Source: Tenrec ecaudatus (taxonomy: Eukaryota; Chordata; Mammalia; Afrosoricida; Tenrecidae). Taken from it: DNA of 64,000 nt. Location of the stretch: NCBI RefSeq assembly GCF_050624435.1, contig NC_134535.1, positions 129,384,731-129,448,730 on the forward strand, read 5' to 3'. Position numbers and translations under genes: made by a program. The notes below the pieces were generated by a model, which saw only the letters and a list, made by a program, of their open reading frames with translations, had not been told where the DNA came from and made no database searches. Below are positions 22,471 through 33,867 of the stretch, piece by piece. The number at the start of each line of letters is the position of its first letter. The stretch's first letter is position 1.

Positions 22471-23039
22471 ACCAAGAGTAGCTTCTGAGGCTACTTAGGG
22501 TACAATGGCGTGAGATTTGATTCCTTGATTTAGATATTTAGGCCCAGGGTTTCACAGAATATCCCATGTGAATTGGCTTAATATTGTAGTGTGTGTGTCT
22601 AGCCTACCTCCTAGTCCACTGAATAGTGCGTGGTCTTAGAAAGGTGTAAGTAGTCATCCAGCACACAGTGATTGGTCTCTACTTGCCTAGAGAAACCGAG
22701 GAACAAGAGGCAGGAATATAGGAGGGGTGTGAAATGGGTGCCTAATTGCCTCCGTCAGCGATTGCCATGGGGTCATGGACAGCGCCCCACTGCCACCACT
22801 GAACATTTCTACCAAAGGTTCTTTGGAAGGATTCTAATCAAAGGGGGGTGGAATGCGAAGCTGAATTTAAAATTCTCATGACCTTCAGACTTTCTGGAGC
22901 CCGTGAGGTTGCATAAACTACTGCCCTGAGGTCATCTTTGAAACTAAAGCCAAAACTATCTCCTGAAGTCCTCTCAAAACCAAGCAATCGCGTAGTTGAA
23001 CCAGTACAGAATGTCTGCCTCGAGCAGCCTGCTTTTTAA

Positions 23040-23170
23040 AGGCTCTGTGCATATGGCAGGTGGAAGGGCAGACACAGAGGAAGACCCTCAACAAGGTGCA
23101 CTGACGCCGTGGCTGCAACCACAGGCTTGGACGTAACAACGCCTGGGAGGACAGTGCAGGACGGGGGACG
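23040..23170 (+). mobile_element. RTE LINE 3' fragment
   Basis: AGGAAGACCCTCAACAAGG, GCACTGACGCCGTGGCTGC and GACAGTGCAGGACGG follow the RTE ORF2 end (RGRPST-W-DTVA). Boundaries are approximate. Confidence 0.6.
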
Positions 23171-23780
23171 TGTCCTTCTGGTGCCCACAGGGTCTCCGGG
23201 AGTCTCAACTGACTTGCCAGCACCAAACACCCACCTCATCGTGACAAGACCAACTCAAAAGATGAGGTAGGCACCTTTGGGGGCACTGAGTGTATGTGCC
23301 TGGGGGAGGAACAATTCAATAGTAAGGCGAAACTAGTGGCGAAACTCAGAGAATGTCATCGGCGTCACCGGATCACACACGTAGGTGTAAAAAAATGCTC
23401 ACATTGCTGTAGGTTTTGCTGGGCATATTCTCAACAACCACAAAATTGTTAGAAACTGAACGCAAATCGGGAACTGCCTGACCACCCTTCAAACAGTGTG
23501 ATCAATCACAATGAATGACTAGTCGTCATGAGAAGATAAACAACAATGACAACAACAGGAAGGATTCTGTTTCCATCCACGCCCAGAGAAGAGGGAGTTA
23601 CTAGACTTTAAAAGAGAGCATCCAGGGACTCGGTATGGTGACAACAGGAACGAGGCCAAGAGAAGGGACGTGAGCTCAGCAGGTGGATCAGGCCATTACG
23701 ATGTGCCCACATGAACCCCCAACTTTCTGGCGCTGTTGAGACTGGATGAATCCCTAATATGATTGCCCTGAGATACCCAC

Positions 23781-24310
23781 ATGAAACATACAACTTTCCT
23801 CTAGTTCTTAAATGCTTCCCCCCCCCCACTATCATGATCCCAATTCTACCTTACAAATCTGGCTAGGCCAGAGGATGTACACTGGTACAGATAGGAACCG
23901 CAAACACATGGAATCCAGGACAGATGATCCTTTCAGGACCAGTGGTGAGAGTGGCGATACTGGGAGGGTAGAGGGAAGGTGGGGTAGAAAGGGGGAACCG
24001 ATGATAAGGATCTACATATAACCTCCTCCATGGGGGATGAACAACAGAAAGAGGGTGAAGGGAGACATCAGACAGTGTAAGATATGACAAATGATAATAA
24101 TTTATAAATCGTCAAGGGTTCATGAGGGAGGGGATAGGAGGGTGGGAGAGGGTAAAATGAGGAGCTGATACCAAGAGCTCAAGTAGAAAGCAAATGTTTG
24201 GGGAATGATGAGGGCAACAAATGTACAAATGTGCTTGATATACAATGGATGAATGTATGGATTGTGATAAGAGTTGTATGAGCCCCCAATAAAATGATTT
24301 AAAGAAAACA
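23781..24310 (+). mobile_element. Young L1 3' end, truncated
   Basis: It starts at ATGAAACATACAACTTTCC and ends GAGCCCCCAATAAAATGAT, with a short A-rich tail. It has the usual C-run (23817-23827) that varies between copies. Confidence 0.85.
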
Positions 24311-25734
24311 AAGCAACAGTGTAGCTTGCTTAGTAAAAAAAAAAAGGGGGGGGGGAATCTACCTTGAGCATTGTGCTCTTTTAATGAACTATCTAGATGG
24401 GATCAAACGACCTATATAGTTCTTTTAAAGAACTCTATTGGAAGCCCTCCCTATGGGATCAAACTATGAAATTAGGCAGGAAGCTGAGGGGATAATTAGC
24501 TTATATTACTGGTAGGCGAACAGTTCAGAAAAGGAGGATAAGAATGGTTTTCCAACTTGGAGAACGTAATCAAAGTCACCGATTTTACTCAAAGAGATTG
24601 TCCATTTGGTCTATGTTTTGCTGTGTATATATAAGTTGACCTCTTCAACCACAAGAATAAGCCATTACATTTTAAACCGGCTCCCTCACATTCAGATTCG
24701 CATGCGAATGCAGGGATTTCCCCCAGGGGTCCAGTTGTTTTGCCATTGCTAGTCAATACCACTTCAGCATGTCCTGGGGAAAAGCTAGCTGACCACAGCC
24801 TTGAGGCTTACGCCTTGAGTCTGGGCCCCTCCTCCGCCTCACCAGGCCCTCCCAACTTCTGAGCTGCTGGTTGGTGTGCACGGGATATGGCTCTTGGGTT
24901 CTCACACCCCTTTTGTTTTCCCAACTCCAAATGGCACATTACATATCGACTCTGCAAAAGCCAGTGCATCTTCTCACAGAGAAGCAGAGTTCAGTTTGAA
25001 GATTTGGGGGGAAAGGTGAGGAAGTTGAAACCAGCTCCCAGACGGTTATCTCCTGGACACACGGCTGGGGATTGGTGCAAGACAGCTACTAAAGTGCTCC
25101 CTGAGCCCAGTTACTGGTTCCTGAGACCAGGCTCTGATTCCTGCCTCTAAAATTCTTCCAGCAACACCTCTGTCCAGCCTCCCCATGCCAGGAGGACACA
25201 CGGACCCACAGAGGTGGGATGGGCCAGGGAGAGCCACTTCAACACAGCTAGGAGCCAGGCTGCATGGTCAGTACAGAAGGATAGGTGCCCACTAATTTCC
25301 AATGTTGCCCGGAGAGCTAGGGACACACAGAATCCCACCTCTGACCCCAGACTCCCCAGTAGTGGAGGTGACAGCAAGTCCAGCAGCCTGAAACCACGGG
25401 GGAGGCTCAACAGGAAAAAAACTGTATTACTTGAAAGCTTCGACTAATTTCTGGGTACTCAGATTTAGAAGACATAATCCTAGGCATTCTCCTCCTTTAG
25501 ACTAAATCCCGCCCACCTGTAGACTTTTATTTGCCATTCGGCCATTGATGTTTTTGCGTGTCCTGTCCAGTTATGTTTGAGCTCCTCCTGTCTGTCCCCA
25601 TGAGATTCTACGAGCAAGCCTTTTAGTGGTTCATGGTGGGGGGGGGATGGGTCAACCACAAAAACCTGGGCAGGGCTGGGACCCCCAGTCATCAGCTTCT
25701 CCTTGGGATAAAGATGAGGCTTTCTGCACCTATA
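24311..25734. other. DYRK4 intron 2, nothing recognised
   Basis: A/G runs at 24340-24356 mark the old tail region of the L1; the rest is unassigned. Confidence 0.45.
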
Positions 25735-25830
25735 AAGGTTCATAGTTTAGGAAACCCACAGGGGCAGTTCTCCCCTGTCCTATAGGGTCACGATGAGTCA
25801 GAATCGACTCTAAGACAGTGCGTTTGGATT
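25735..25830 (+). mobile_element. AfroSINE 3' half
   Basis: GGAAACCCACAGGGGCAGTT and GATGAGTCAGAATCGACTCT are present; the tRNA head is missing. Confidence 0.75.
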
Positions 25831-25956
25831 GGGACACTATCTACTTCCCTCACTCCAAAGCCCTGCTATTCACCTGGTGAATCCATGCACAGTCACATGG
25901 TGGACAATGTGCCACCTTCTCCATTAGCCCTTAGTGACCATTCCCTCTTGCGTTTG

Positions 25957-25957
<1 letters not shown>

Positions 25958-25988
<31 letters not shown>
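25958..25988. repeat. (AC)n microsatellite
   Basis: An uninterrupted dinucleotide run of about 15 units. Confidence 0.95.
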
Positions 25989-25991
<3 letters not shown>

Positions 25992-27887
25992 GGCCACCAT
26001 CCCAAACTCTGTACCTACTCTGACCATAGCACTGAACCAGTTAGTGTCTTCTGCTGCTGGACTATGAGACCCTTTACTAAAAGTCTTCTCTTAGAATCTG
26101 AAAGCCGGAATGGTACCTCACACACAGTAACTACTTAAATGATCTTTGCAAAGCAAAGACAGGAGGGAGAGGGAGGAGAGAGAGGGGAATCAGAGGCCGC
26201 AGTGCTAAGACTGAAAGATTGGTTCAGCTCTAAGTCACATTGTGCAACCTCGGAGCTTGGACGTCCAAGTCCCCTCTAGTCACTGGAACACCACTCCCAC
26301 TTCTAGAAGCTTCCACCTGCCCGTCAGACTGTGCTTCCAGCTCCCGGACACCGCCCCTTGGAAGGAAAGCTTCCTCATCAGTACATACACTCCAGAGACG
26401 CCTCCCTGCACACACCGCCCTCTCAAAGGTAATTGCGTTGCCAACCGAAATGACTGTCACAGGAAACACACTGTCCTAAATCCATAGACCCCTACTGGTG
26501 GAGAGCTTTCCACAGGCGGTGGCGAACTAGACAAACTGAGATCTTCAAGTTCCATCAGGCTCAATCCAATCACAAACCACGCCGACCAGACCATGTCCCC
26601 TCTCTGTCAGAGTAGAGGAGGGAAATTATATAAAAGTGGGCTCTCCAGTCCTAGCTCCTAGGATCCGTGCCCCCTCCCCTGGACGCTCTGCCTGGCTCTT
26701 CCTTTGATGGCTGTCAACTTTCCAGCCTCATCCCACCCACATTCCAACCAACAGGCACCAGCTCTTCTTTCATGTTGGATTAAAAAAAAATCAGTACTAT
26801 TTTCTCAGGGGTCACGGGAGAGTCTAGTTCCTGTCAAAGCAGCATCACCCAGGTCTTCAGTGGGGGCTCGTGAGAAGTAGAGCCACGAGAGCCCTTAGCA
26901 GAGCCATGCGGGGCACCGCGCCCCTGGTTACCTTGCACTGAGCCCTGGGTGTCCTTCTCATCTGTCAGGTGCCCAGTTGAAAGCAGCTGGGCTCCCGGCA
27001 GACATCTGGGACAGCCTGGTCCTGGTCTCCCAGTCGCCCAGCCCCTCCAGAAAGGCGCACCTCCCCCAAATGGCCCCGCCTCCCTCCTACCTCACAGACT
27101 ACCTTTCTATTCTCTCTGCCTGGCTCCTCCTGCTCTCTTCCTCCTCCTAGTTTAAAAGAACAGCAGCCAGACGCCTTGCTGGGATGGGCGGATGAAGATG
27201 GAGGTCTGTGATTATATCACAGCTTCCTTCTTGCAGGCTCCATCATTCCTGCCCAGCCATCAGAGAGAGCAAGTTCAAAACAAGCACATTACTGCAGGGA
27301 GGGGCTGGGGGGAGGAGAGAGAAAGGAGGATGTTTTAAGGAGGCTCCACCTCTATGGCCTGTAAGAGGTTAGACAATTAGGCCCAGGAGAGAGAGAGAGA
27401 GAGAGCAGGGAGAGAGAGGTTCTTGGGCTCCTGACATCCCTAGGGAAGGGAGCAAGCCGCTAGCATCAGCCCAGACCTTAGCCAACCTTGTCATCTCCCC
27501 CACTGCCAATCCTAGCCGAGAGTCAGCACACAACAGCCCTAGGCAGGGAGGGACTGTCTCCTGATCACTCCCACAGCCAAGGCTGGCCTCTGGAGTCCCA
27601 TTAGCACAGTGCAAGTCGGCCAGCCACTAGAGAGAACCAGGTTTTCACCTCACCCAAGCGGTGCCCTCCCTCAGGTCCTGCTCAGCAGGCTCTGCCCACC
27701 AGGAAGTGGAGGAAGGAGCCCCTGGCCCTTCTTGGAGGAAAAGGGCAAGAACACAAGCCTGCGTGACCCAGCGCATTTTCCTCCATGCATTGCGTGGCCG
27801 GGCCATGGCAGACACACCTTTCCTTCTGTTCCTGTGTTAGTGGATCCTGGGACATAATCATGCTAGAAGTGACCTTCAGGAGTCTGC
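25989..27887. other. DYRK4 intron 2, moderately GC-rich, no gene seen
   Basis: Several 60-90 codon frames overlap on both strands (26230-27860) with no start context, splice partner or known domain. A GA-rich run lies at 27380-27420. Confidence 0.45.
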
Positions 27888-27995
27888 AGTGTGACTTCCC
27901 ATTTTACAGGTGGAGAAAGGGAGGGCCCCGAGCTGCCCAAGTGACTTGTCCAAGGCAGCACATCTCACCGTCGGAAGTCCTGCGTCTGGAACCTA
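27888..27995 (-). mobile_element. MIR remnant
   Basis: CCCATTTTACAGGTGGAGAA and CAAGTGACTTGTCCAAGGCA are the MIR core in reverse. Confidence 0.7.
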
Positions 27996-28757
27996 AGCTG
28001 CTCGTGCCTTTTCCCTAAGTCATGCTGCCACCTGATGATGTCTGGCCTCTGAGTGCTGCCAGGAAACCCCAGAGGGAGGGCTTATGAGCACCACCCTCCA
28101 GAGTGTATCCTACTTTTATTAGGCGGGTGCCTGGACCCAGTTGACAAGAGAACGAAACATAGAGACAAGTGTGTATCCCATAAGCTAGATACTAAACCCC
28201 TTGTAATTAAAAAATATATGAATCTATGTATCAGGTATTTGATCATTTATAAAGCACCCTGCCTGATGATGTAGATTTACAGCATGCCGTGATGATGGAC
28301 TATACATGTCGACTTGGCTAGCTGTGTGGTTCCCTGCGGCTGTTCTTCCCGATTGGCATCTAACGCCTTGGCAGTTATTCTTCCTGGGATTGCCTCGCTA
28401 GAGCCCCCCAGGCAGGCTCCTTGCACAACTCCAGGAGTTAAAAAAGAATGTGAACGTCCTGCAGCAGACTGGTATTTCGGTGAAGCCTGAAGTAGTCCCC
28501 GGAGAGCAGTCAATGGCCGGAGACTACTGTACGTAGACACCCAGAGAACTCTGTCTCTGTCTCAAGACGTGCACTTACCATGCCTGAATGTCTAAGGACA
28601 TCTTTCTGACCTCTGTGAGTCTGTGCATTCTTAACAGAAAGGAGATACAAACCGCTCGTGGTTGTATCTCCTGCCGCGAGAACAAGGAGTGGCCCAAAGG
28701 TGGCTCTCAATAATCAACTGTCGATGATTTTTCAATGAATTCATCCCTCAAGGATTT
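27996..28757. other. DYRK4 intron 2, unassigned
   Basis: Nothing recognised. Part of 28270-28710 looks like old repeat sequence but I cannot name it. Confidence 0.4.
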
Positions 28758-29888
28758 TTTTTTAATTAATAAATATTTTTATTGGGGCTCATACAACTCT
28801 TATCACAATCCATACATACATCAATAGAGCAAAGCACCCTTATACATTTGTTGCCCTCGTCATTCTTTTTTTTTCTTTTTTTACAATTTATTAGGGACTC
28901 ACACAACTCTTATCACAATCCATACATATACATACATCAATTGTATAAAGCACATCCATACATTCCCTGCCCCAATCATTCTCAAAGCATTCGCTTTCCA
29001 CTTAAGCCCTTTGCATCAGGTCCTCTTTTTTTTCCCCTCCCTCCCCGCTCCCCCCTCCCAATGTGCCCTTGGTAATTTATAAATCGTTATTTTGTCATAT
29101 CTTGCCCTATCCGGAGTCTCCCTCCCCCCCCCCTTCTCTGCCGTCCCTCTCCCAGTGAGGAGGTCACACGTGGACCCCTATAATCAGTTCCCCCTTTCCA
29201 ACCCACTCACCCTCCGCTCTCCCAGCATCACCCCTCACACCCCTGGTCCTGAAGGTATCATCCACCCTGGATTCCCTGTGCCTCCAGCCCCCATATGCAC
29301 CAGTGTACAACCTCTGCCCTATCCAGCCCTGCAAGGTAGCATTCGGATCATGGTAGTTGGGGGGAGGAAGCATCCAGGACCCAGGGGAAAGCTGTGTTCT
29401 TCATCGGTACTACCTCGCACCCTCATTGACCCATCTCCTCTCCTGAACCCCTCTGTGAGGGGATCTCCATTGGCCGACACTTGGGCCTTGGGTCTCCACT
29501 CTGCACTTCCCCCTTCATTCAATATATATACATATACATATATAGACACACACATATATACATATACACACATATATCTTTTTTTTTGCATGATGCCTTT
29601 ATACCTAGTCCCTTTGGCACCTTGTGATCGCACTGGCTGGTGTGCCTCTTCCATGTGGGCTTTTTTGCTTCTGAGCTAGATGGCTGCTTGTTCACCTTCA
29701 AGCCTTTAAGACCCCAGACACTATCTCTTTTGATAGCTGGGCACCATCAGCTTTCTTCACCACATTTACTTGTTCACCCACTTTGGCTCCAGCCGTTGTG
29801 TCGGGAGAGTGAGCATCATAGAGTTCCAATTTAATGAAAGAAAGTATTCATGCATTGAGGGAGTGTTTGAGTAGAGGCCCAAGGTCCC
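28758..29888 (-). mobile_element. Young L1 3' end, minus strand, with doubled 3' terminus
   Basis: The plus strand starts TTTTTATTGGGGCTCATAC and later repeats with CAATTTATTAGGGACTCAC at 28885, so the terminal 100 bases occur twice. It continues to GAGTGTTTGAGTAGAGGCC near 29880. A TATA-rich run lies at 29521-29580. The 195-codon open frame on the other strand (29092-29679) is antisense L1. Confidence 0.85.
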
Positions 29889-29944
29889 CTCAAGGATCTT
29901 TAAGGCAACAAAAATAGGAAGAAGTCCGGCAGACTTGAGAGTCA

Positions 29945-30075
29945 AGACAGACTTGGGTGGGAACGCCTGCTCTCCCACTAGCTAGCTGGGAGACCTAGGA
30001 AGCCATTGACCTTTTCCTCAGGCTGCTGCTTGCCTCCTCTGTAAAACCACCCTGGTCATCTCACAGCAGACAGAG
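29945..30075 (+). mobile_element. MIR remnant
   Basis: GACAGACTTGGGTGGGAACG, TAGCTGGGAGACCTAGGAAG and CTCCTCTGTAAAACCACCC follow MIR order. Confidence 0.6.
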
Positions 30076-30999
30076 TGACTGGAAAACACACAAGGAAACA
30101 GGGCCCTACGAGTGAGAACCAGCAGCATCTACAGCTAACGGAATCAGATCCAAAAAATATTTCCCATATGACTTATTCTATTACAAAATAACTATGCCTG
30201 ACATGCTTAAAGAAGTAAAAGAGACTAAACGTACGAGGGAAAGGTAAGATATCACACAAATGACCAAACAGATGTGGTGAAAAGAAGCAAATTAGAATGT
30301 TCAAGAAATTTAATGTAATCATTGAAACTTAACACTTCATGAATTGGTTTAATAACAGATTAACTGCAGCCATTGAGACCATCCATGAACCGGAAAAGGC
30401 AGCTTTAAAGACATGACCAGCAGCAGCACAGAGAGCCAAAGAGATGGGCAATGTGGTCAGAGTCCGAGACACAGAAGCTACAGGAGAAAGTCCAATGTGC
30501 ATCTGATTAAAATGCAGAAAAGGGGGAAAAGTCCAGTTGACACAAAGCCCAACGGCTGGGAGAATTTTCCAGAAGTGATGAAAGGCAAAGTTACAAAACT
30601 TCAAAAGACCTTTAAGATTTCAGAGTGCAAAATTACTTATTTAACAAGAAAGTATATACCATTAAGTTATTCATTTTACTTACAAACTTCAGCTCCCCTA
30701 ATGGCATTATAGAGAGAGTAAAAGAACAAGCCAACCCCCAGGGGAACGTGTTTGCTCAACAAAGATTAGTAAACAGACGATGTCAGATATTCTGCAGCAA
30801 TAAGAATATATCTATATAGTCATCAATTAGAGTACTAGCTACATCAATACAAACACATATGCAAAAAGACAAGACAAGGTACCGATTTCAAAGAGGAAAC
30901 ACAAATGGAAAATAAATGAAAAGAGGCTTGATTTTGTTAGTTATCATCAAATTACAAATGAAAATACAGTAAAACATTATTACCCACCTACACCAGCCC
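30076..30999. other. DYRK4 intron 2, nothing recognised
   Basis: AT-rich, possibly very old LINE sequence, with no clear motif. Confidence 0.4.
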
Positions 31000-31185
31000 A
31001 CTGTCACAAGTCAATTCCTACCCATAACCCTGAAGGACAGTGTCTCAGAAGGTCCCCAGGCTGCACATCTTTATGGAAGCAGACTGCCACGTTTCTCCGT
31101 CATGGAAGAGCTAGTGGGTTCAAACTGCCCACCCTTTGATTAGCAAACACCTCACCCACTGCAATACCAGGGCGCCTCCCCTCCA
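31000..31185 (-). mobile_element. AfroSINE, diverged
   Basis: CCCACTGTCACAAGTCAATT to CCACTGCAATACCAGGGCGC fits the reversed element. Confidence 0.65.
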
Positions 31186-31449
31186 ACGGCATTGGGAAGG
31201 AGCCACCCAATGATGAAAGGATATGGCACAACTGGAATTTGCACACGAAGCTGGCAGAAGGGGATACACACATGAACCTTCTGGAAAAGAATTAGACATT
31301 ATCTAATAGAATGTCACACTCACATACCCTGTGCTCCAGCCAGCCACCCCCCTCTTAACTGCGTGCCCTACACTCTCTTGCACAGGGTGATTATGCATAG
31401 CAGGACCATTTCTAACATCAAAACACAGGAGAAAGCCAAATGGCCATTG

Positions 31450-31915
31450 TGGTGGTTAGCATCTATGTCATCTTGATGGTACCTGTTGGCGGTAGGGGTG
31501 GAATCCACCCTGTCAGTCATGGGGGGAGCCTGGTGGTGCCTCCTCAGGGGGTGGCCCTTTTATAAGAGACACACTGGGAGCCTCTCTCAGGTTTACTGGT
31601 GGTCCTCCCTGGTTACGTGGATTCTGAGCCTGCCTCCACGAGAGGCCCTGTGTGGGACCAGTCAGTGCTCTGCCATGTTTCCAGTGATCTTCCATACATG
31701 TGACTCTGCACCCACCCACCTACGATCTCCTGCTTGTGACTTACGTTTCTGCTTTACCAGCCTACAGCTACATAAGTTGATGAGGACTGCAGCTACCCTG
31801 GGACCCATGGACTGGAGTGGAGTGGACTGGGATGTCTGCTTGATATAAAATTACTTCTTATGCATATATGAACGCTACCGGTCTTGTTTCTCTAGACAGC
31901 CCTGCCTAACAAAGC
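31450..31915 (-). repeat. Interspersed repeat, unclassified family X
   Basis: Read on the minus strand it begins TGTTAGGCAGGGCTGTCTAG, AGAAACAAGACCGG, and continues CATATATGCATAAGAAG. The same start is found on the plus strand at 42185. I cannot name the family; an old LTR or hAT element is possible. Confidence 0.5.
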
Positions 31916-32132
31916 CATTCACCGGGAAATGGATCAGTAACGTGGCATGCCCATACAATGGAGTGTGGTCATAAAATGGTTCCCCCCAAACAGAGGTGAT
32001 ATCCACAGTGGTACTGATCTATCAGAATGCAGGAATGAGCCCCCCAAGTTCAAATCTGCCAGATGCTGTACCACCAAGGTATGCTAGTTTAGGAACACTG
32101 AGAAAGAAAGCAAGTTGAAGAAGAGCAATTAG

Positions 32133-32135
<3 letters not shown>

Positions 32136-32172
<37 letters not shown>
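32136..32172. repeat. (GT)n microsatellite
   Basis: An uninterrupted run of about 18 units, directly before an AfroSINE tail end, where such repeats often grow. Confidence 0.95.
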
Positions 32173-32174
<2 letters not shown>

Positions 32175-32325
32175 CTCACTGCCATTGAGTCAATTCAGAC
32201 TCATAATGATCCTATAGGACAGGATAGAACTACCCTGTGGATTTCTCAGGCTGTAAATCTTTACTAGAAGAGGGTCTCATCTTTCTCCTGGGAAGTGGCT
32301 GGTGGCTTCTAACTGCATGTTTCAT
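32172..32325 (-). mobile_element. AfroSINE, 5' truncated
   Basis: AACTCACTGCCATTGAGTCA to GGAAGTGGCTGGTGGCTTCT directly follows a GT repeat. Confidence 0.75.
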
Positions 32326-32403
32326 TTTATGATGCATTTAACACACACAAGTATTGTATATGCATAGTCCAAACAGAGTCCATGCATAGTGTATATGCAT
32401 AGT

Positions 32404-32535
32404 CAAAGTCCAACTGTAATCATGTCCATTCTGATTCATAGCGAACCCACAGGGCCATGTAGCACCGCACCATAGGTTTCTTTACATAACTCTGTATGGG
32501 TGTAGAGAGCTTCCTCTTTCTCCTATAGACATTGA
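32404..32535 (-). mobile_element. AfroSINE fragment
   Basis: GTAATCATGTCCATTCTGAT and CTTCCTCTTTCTCCTATAG fit the reversed body. Confidence 0.55.
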
Positions 32536-32589
32536 CCGGCTATATGTGAGACACACACCTATATGTAAACATAAGACAAAGAAAAAACA

Positions 32590-33867
32590 TCAAAGGTATT
32601 CATCTGGGGGAAGAAGAGGCAAAATTATCATTGTTTGCAGATGAAATGATTCTATACATCGAAAATAGCCTAAACTCCACAAGTGGAGTGTTGGAAGCAA
32701 TAGAGGAATATGGCAGAGTGGCAGGATACAAGATCAACAAGCAGAAGTCTATCGGACTGCTCAACACATCAGACAAGATCACAGAAGAGACAATTAAAAA
32801 GGTAGTACCCTTTACAATAGCCAAGCACAAATTGAAACATCTGGGGATATACCTGACTGAAAAAATGAAAGATTTGTATGAGGAAAATTATAAAAGTAAT
32901 ATAAGAAACCAAGAGTAACCTTAACAAATAGAAGAACATCCCATGCTCGTGGATTGGCAGATTCAATATAGTAAAGATGTCAGTTCTGCCCAAGGCACCA
33001 TATAAATTCAATGCTATCCCGATACAAATACCACCACCCTTCTTCAAAGAATTTGAAAAACAGATTACCAACTTCATATGGAGAGGGAAGAAGCCCAGAA
33101 TTAGCAGAGAACTCCTCAAGAAGAAGGACAAAGTGGGAGGGCTTGCTCTACCTAACTTTTGGACATATGATACGGGCACAGTAGTCAAAACAGTGTGGTA
33201 CTGGTAGAAAGACAGATATTCAGACCAATGGAAAATAACTGAAGACTCAGAAATAAAAACAATAGCATGCAGGCAACTGATCGTTGATAAGGGCCAAAAA
33301 ATATCAAATGGGAAGCAGATGCCCTCTACAATAAATGGCGCTGGAAAAATGGATATCTACCTGCAGAAAAATGAAGCAAGACCCTTACCTCGCTCCATGC
33401 ACAATAACAAACTCAAGGTGGATCACAGACCTTGAGATCCAACCCCAAACAATCAGGGCCATTGATGAGGGAATAGGACTAACCTGAGAACCTTGGCACA
33501 GGGAATACCCAGGCGATTGGGAAATTGGGAAGGATACAAATACAGAGGAGTCACAAATAGACAAGTGGGAAATACTGAAGATAAGACACCTGTGTACATC
33601 TAATGAATTCAACAAGAGAGTAATAAGAGAGCCCACAGACTGGGAAAATATCTTTAGCAATGACACATCAGACAAAGGCCTTATTATTAAAATCTACAAT
33701 ACTTTGCAAGCTTATAATAAGAGAAAAACTAACTGCCCACTGAGGAGGTGGGCAAAGGACCTGAACAGAAGGTTCACAGAGTCTGAAATCTGAATGACCA
33801 ATAAACTTATGAGAAAATGTTCCCGATCATTAGCCGTAAGAGAAATGCAAATTAAAACAACTATGAG
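32590..33867 (+). pseudogene. L1 ORF2 remnant, left part (host of a nested L1)
   Basis: The frame reads KLSLFADEMILYIENSLNST, EYGRVAGYKINKQKS, VSVLPKAPYKFNAIPIQIP and FIWRGKKPRI, the RT and thumb part of L1 ORF2. The FADD catalytic motif is FADE here, and frames break near 32915 and 33210. It stops at AAAACAACTATGAG (33854-33867) and resumes at 35905. Confidence 0.9.

Noticed and set aside
25958-25988. CRISPR-like regular repeats
   Set aside because: These and the other regular repeats are simple microsatellites or minisatellites in a vertebrate genome, without unique spacers.
29092-29679. 195-codon plus-strand open frame
   Set aside because: It is antisense to an L1 3' UTR. Equivalent antisense frames occur over the other L1 copies (8839-9390, 35440-35925, 52203-52775).
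32631-32918. Functional reverse transcriptase frame
   Set aside because: The L1 ORF2 fragment lacks its start, has FADE in place of FADD, and is broken by stops and a nested insertion.
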